Assembly (NCBI GenBank): GCA_030762935.1
Contig: CM060880.1
Span: 15,121,001 to 15,185,000 of the forward strand
From: Hymenopus coronatus
Lineage: Eukaryota; Arthropoda; Insecta; Mantodea; Hymenopodidae
DNA: 64,000 bases
Reading direction: 5' to 3'
A program made the position numbers and the translations under genes. The notes beneath the pieces are model-generated. The model did no database searches, was not told the origin of the DNA, and was given only the letters and a program-made list of their open reading frames with translations. Below, piece after piece: positions 1-64,000 of the stretch (position 1 is the stretch's first letter; each line of letters begins with the position of its first letter).

Positions 1-195
1 ATGACATTGATGATACATGAAGATGGAGCCCCGATAGAATGTGGTGGCAGGGAAAACTGGAGAACCCAGAGAAAATCCAACCCTGCGCAGCTTTGTCCAC
101 CACAAATCTCACATGCAGTTGCTTGGGATCAAACCTGGGCCAACTAGGATAGAGGCTAGTGGTCTGACCACTCGGTCACAGTGCAGCCTTAGAAT
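1..195 (-). mobile_element. SINE family S1 copy (cut by window start)
   Basis: On the minus strand it begins with a tRNA-like head (A-box-like GACCGAGTGGTCAG, B-box-like GGTTTGATCCC) followed by a shared body containing TGTGAGATTTGTGGTGGAC. Other copies lie at 7450-7690 and 21577-21775, with 3' fragments at 19217-19290 and about 21345-21395. Confidence 0.75.
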
Positions 196-413
196 GGTTG
201 TTGTAAGCTAACCAGAAGTGATTGTTGAAATACAGGTACACCATAACAAATGACTCCTATTATACTTAAAGGTACCTTTTTGCAAGCAATTGTCAAGTAC
301 TGTATTAATGTGCAAATATTCCCGCTGGTATCACAGACAACCCATGTGTTCTTATGGGTTTAAAACGCAGGGGCTTTTATGGCCTGATCACATATAAAGC
401 TTCAAAGTATCAA

Positions 414-527
414 TTTTTGCTTTCTCTACACATATGTACATAGTGTATAGAGAAGCTATTGTATTGCACCCAAAAATTTGATTCCAAGAACACCCTGAAT
501 CCAAAAAAAGCAATTTTAGAAAAAGGT

Positions 528-564
<37 letters not shown>

Positions 565-1398
565 CAGTATAATTCAAAATCGAAAAGAATGTTAAATACC
601 AAACTTGGTATTAAGTTCGGTATCTTCCAAGGATGCGACAAAGATTTTCAAGAAAATCCACCCACCCCAAACTACCAATTTTGATTTTCTCAAAAATGGA
701 TCTAACGATTTTGATTAAAATACCTTATGTATAAGATATTTTTATGAGAAACAAAATTATCTTGAATTTTCTGGGAATAGACTCCGAAGACCTCTTCATT
801 CTGGATGACTTTTGTATAACTGGCAAACCGTAAAAGATAAAAGACTTATTATACAAAAGATGTAGATCTCATTCAAACACACAATTTATATCATATATGT
901 TTTTTTTGTAGAGTTAACATTTTCAAGATATTCCAAATTATTGGTTTCCATTTTAAGCCACTTAAACTTTTCTCAAACAGGAAGATATCTTTTTTCTCAT
1001 TTTCTCCTGGTAAGCAAAGAGATTGGAGTTTCAATTGTTTCACATAGCGACTGGCTTTTATAGGACGAGACTATTGCTTTAGCCTGTGCATTTTCTTATT
1101 TCTCTTTTACTTATAAGGAAGCTAGTAATAAGACTAATTCTGCTTATGTTTATCTTGATTAGCATGATGTAGATAACAGACTGCTTTGAATAAAAAGTTT
1201 GTTTACCAAACAGCTAGAGGACATCATGTGAATGGAACACATTAGATTTTTTCCTTCTACTTACAAGGAACCAAGTAATAAGAACAATTTCTGCTAATGT
1301 TTATATCGATTATCATAAAGTAGATAGAAGCATAAGCTTTTTAACAATAATTTGTTACAGAGATGTAGAGAAAGTCATGTGAATGGTACACATCAGGT
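414..1398 (-). repeat. Repeat family R1, near full-length copy
   Basis: Non-coding interspersed repeat. In its plus orientation it starts near GTGTACCATTCACATGAC and ends in a palindrome around CTATGTACATAG followed by GAGAAAGTAAAA; this copy is reversed. It contains a (GT)n microsatellite at about 530-559. The best counterpart is 30850-31722. No transposase reading frame is visible; superfamily unknown. Confidence 0.75.
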
Positions 1399-1399
1399 T

Positions 1400-2323
1400 G
1401 TTTAATGTTCTACCAATGATAATGTCATTTTATAAACACTGATAAAATCTCTGTTGGTAAAATGGCGAGTCTTTGGGAAATTTTAGCAGAATATAATGAA
1501 GGGAGAGAAAAAATAATCACTTATTGCATAATAATTTGCATTATTGCAAATGCAAAATATGCAGATTACTATTAATTCGTTCAGTTCTTTCACTTAAGTT
1601 TTAATTTATGAAGAAATATAAAAATGAGGAAAAAGAAAATGTCATGCCTACACTGATCCATTAATTTAAGTTTTCTTGCTACCCAGGAGTAACATGGTAT
1701 TTGATGTGATTTTTTAAGGTTGGCACCCCTTTTTCCTAGCTTAATAATGTCTCAATTCTGATTTTCTGTTTTTCATTATTACTTTGAGAATGAATCAGAT
1801 TGAACTCAATGGAAGAGAACTCCAAAGGAAGGTTATGGAGGAATAAAAATAATTCTATGCAGTCAGCAATTATTATATTGAAAAATAACATATATATAAA
1901 AGTGTTTTTCATCCTTTATACAAAGATATCAATTAGTAAATATTTCTCAAGCTGTTATAAAATCAATTGTTTTACTGTACTGACATAAGCACATTTTTTG
2001 TTCAACACATTCAAAAGCTGGAACACAAACTTACATTCTATAGTATAACATTTAAACCTGTGTACAAAGAAGTAAAAGCTTCATTCCTTTGAAACATTAA
2101 TGTCAAAGGATATGCAGCTAAATTCAAAGTAAGTGCAGACTTGGAAGAAAAACAATAAATAATTACAAGATATTCCGTTATTAAAGCTTCAAGCTAACTT
2201 AAATGTCAAAAATGTACAAACTTCTTAGTATCAGCATACGCTCCCACCACCGACTTAGTGGCTAATCAGACTTCTTAGCAAGTTCATATGTTATATCCAC
2301 ATTGAAGTGATGAAATGAAGTTC
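1400..2323. other. AT-rich sequence downstream of the KIF4 stop
   Basis: Probably 3' UTR and flank of KIF4. I recognise no gene or repeat here; the short open frames have no family signature. Confidence 0.4.
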
Positions 2324-62525
<60,202 letters not shown>

Positions 62526-62707
62526 CTACACATCAAGAACTTATTTCAAGTGGTAGCAAAAATAAATATAGAAAATTAATATCTCATTGGTTCCTCACTA
62601 TTGAGCTGGCAAATGCTCTCCAGGAAGGGTGAATATACATAATTAAAATTTGTTTAAAAAAAAAAAAAGCAAAGCAAACAAAAATCAAAAAACTTAATTT
62701 CTTGCTT

Positions 62708-62990
62708 TACCTACCATATTTATCTGAATATACTTCATTTTTCAGAACTTAATTTTGGGGTTGATCATATCATCTGCATAAGACATTCTTAAGACAGAGC
62801 TACATAAAAAGATATTTTAAATTAAATTTAAAGGTTTGCCATATATTGTGAACAAACTAATGGACTCTTAAGCTGATTAAGTCTCTTAATTATTTATTTT
62901 TTGTACTTAATTCAAATTTGTGCAGAAATTTACGTTTTGAGCAATTGCCGGAGAAGTGTTGCAGTATGGAAATGTATACTATGGGTGCAA
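62708..62990 (-). repeat. R2 3' end, reversed
   Basis: TACCATATTTATCTGAATAT, TTCAGAACTTAATTTTGG and GACTCTTAAGCTGATTAAGT are the inverse of the R2 right end. Confidence 0.65.
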
Positions 62991-63204
62991 TCTATAAACA
63001 TTACAGGAAAAAAAATTGTGATGGTATATGACACTTTTAATGAGTTTAACTTCCTTTAACCACATAGCTAAGCTCTTGTTCATTTTAATACAGGTGCATC
63101 AACCTCTTCACTTTGCAAAGAGCCATATTAGCTCAGTTATTATATATGCTCACTTGTCATTGATTGCTGTTTGTTTCTATCATCATGAAATGCAACATAT
63201 AACG

Positions 63205-64000
63205 ATATTTATCCAAATAGAAGACAATGCTTTTTTCCAAAACATTCACGTCTGGGGGAGGTTGTCTTGCATTCACAATATATGTTTTCTGAATACTATA
63301 CAGGGAAAAGGTAAGTTTTGAAGTCCGGAGGAAATGGTATAGATTACTGCCAAGGTCGCAATGTATGTCACAGGTGTTGTTCATTCCATTTTGCACCAAA
63401 AATTAGCTGTTAGCAGAACTATGAGCATTCTCACTGGAAAAAAGATTACTCTCTGAGAGTAAAATAAAGTTAGAGGTCTTCTAAGTATGTTGTCTTAAGA
63501 AAATAGCATCCATAATCATCTAAGCTCCTGCCATCATCTTCATTACATTATACCACCACACACATTCCGTACATCTCCATAGTCCATTCTCTGTCTTTCT
63601 TGTCCAAAATATAATTTATGTGGAAATTTGAATCAGGTAAAAATGTTTTGTGATATATTATATTAAGTATGTTGTCCTATTTAAAAATTGTATTCATGAT
63701 GGTCATTACAACTAAGCTGCCACTGTCACCACTAAACACAGAATAATGGTACATTTCCGTTTTCTCTTCTCCATCTCTCTCCCACTTGCAATGTAAATTT
63801 TATCGCAAATTCAAATTAGGGGGATGTGATGTATAATGCGTTGTCATAGGTATAACCATCATTGTCGTTACAGCTATGCAGCCATCGTGTTCTATCATTG
63901 CACACATACTGTACATTTCTGTTCTCTCTTCTCTGGCTCTCCCCCTCACAATGTGAATTTTTGCACAAATTCAAATTAGGTAAAAACTTTAAATGTTGTC
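63205..64000 (+). repeat. R2 left part, runs out of window
   Basis: ATATTTATCCAAATAGAAGA start, then CACCAAAAATTAGCTGTTAG and tandem units near 63605, 63790 and 63950. Confidence 0.75.

Noticed and set aside
2150..2165. AATAAA as the KIF4 poly(A) signal
   Set aside because: It is on the plus strand; KIF4 is on the minus strand, where no clear AATAAA was seen below the stop.

Overview
This 64 kb window looks like animal nuclear DNA: AT-rich, with GT-AG introns of up to about 10 kb, tRNA-derived SINEs, non-LTR and Penelope-like retroelements, and several DNA transposon superfamilies. The transposable-element mix fits an invertebrate, plausibly an arthropod (a chelicerate is possible), but nothing here fixes the species. 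No bacterial-style operon, rRNA or authentic tRNA gene was seen.

The only host gene recognised is the 3' half of a KIF4-type chromokinesin on the minus strand, running from 62,525 down to its stop codon at 2,324. Fourteen exons were placed by hand. All have GT donors and AG acceptors, and their reading phases join without a break to give 689 residues: a long coiled coil, an acidic linker, the cysteine-rich KIF4 tail domain and a basic C-terminus. The motor-domain exons must lie beyond position 64,000. Only 2,071 of the 64,000 bases are assigned to host coding sequence.

The introns are packed with repeats. From low to high coordinate the main ones are: a hAT remnant with an exact 8-bp target duplication (9.2-10.1 kb); non-LTR retroelement fragments (6.5, 10.2, 12.3, 14.3-15.6, 36.3-37.9 and 58.7 kb); Penelope-like fragments (16.9, 23.4-24.6 and 32.8-34.0 kb); a short TTAA-flanked piggyBac-type element (27.4 kb); mariner/Tc1 fragments (16.5, 32.2 and 36.8-37.7 kb); a 1.3-kb mariner with both termini (56.1-57.4 kb); and a piggyBac pseudogene (54.1-57.5 kb) broken by three other elements. 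Two long non-coding families recur. R1 is about 0.9 kb and ends in a palindrome next to GAGAAAGTAAAA. R2 is about 1.2 kb, with TATTTATC-type inverted ends and an internal tandem array of 160-190 bp units.

The most interesting signal is a family of inverted-repeat (palindromic) insertions at about 5.0, 15.1, 30.4, 32.8-33.9, 39.2, 44.0, 47.5 and 54.7 kb, plus single-arm copies. All but the 47.5-kb one carry a short RNA motif: Y-TGA-N-R-A-Y, a stem of about 6 bp, then GAAAC, two bases and GTC. Stem sequences differ from copy to copy but remain complementary, which is covariation. This matches the minimal hammerhead ribozymes known from Penelope-like retroelement terminal repeats. One copy here directly brackets a Penelope GIY-YIG endonuclease reading frame with 117-bp inverted repeats and a 19-bp target duplication, so the palindromes are best read as Penelope-derived insertions.
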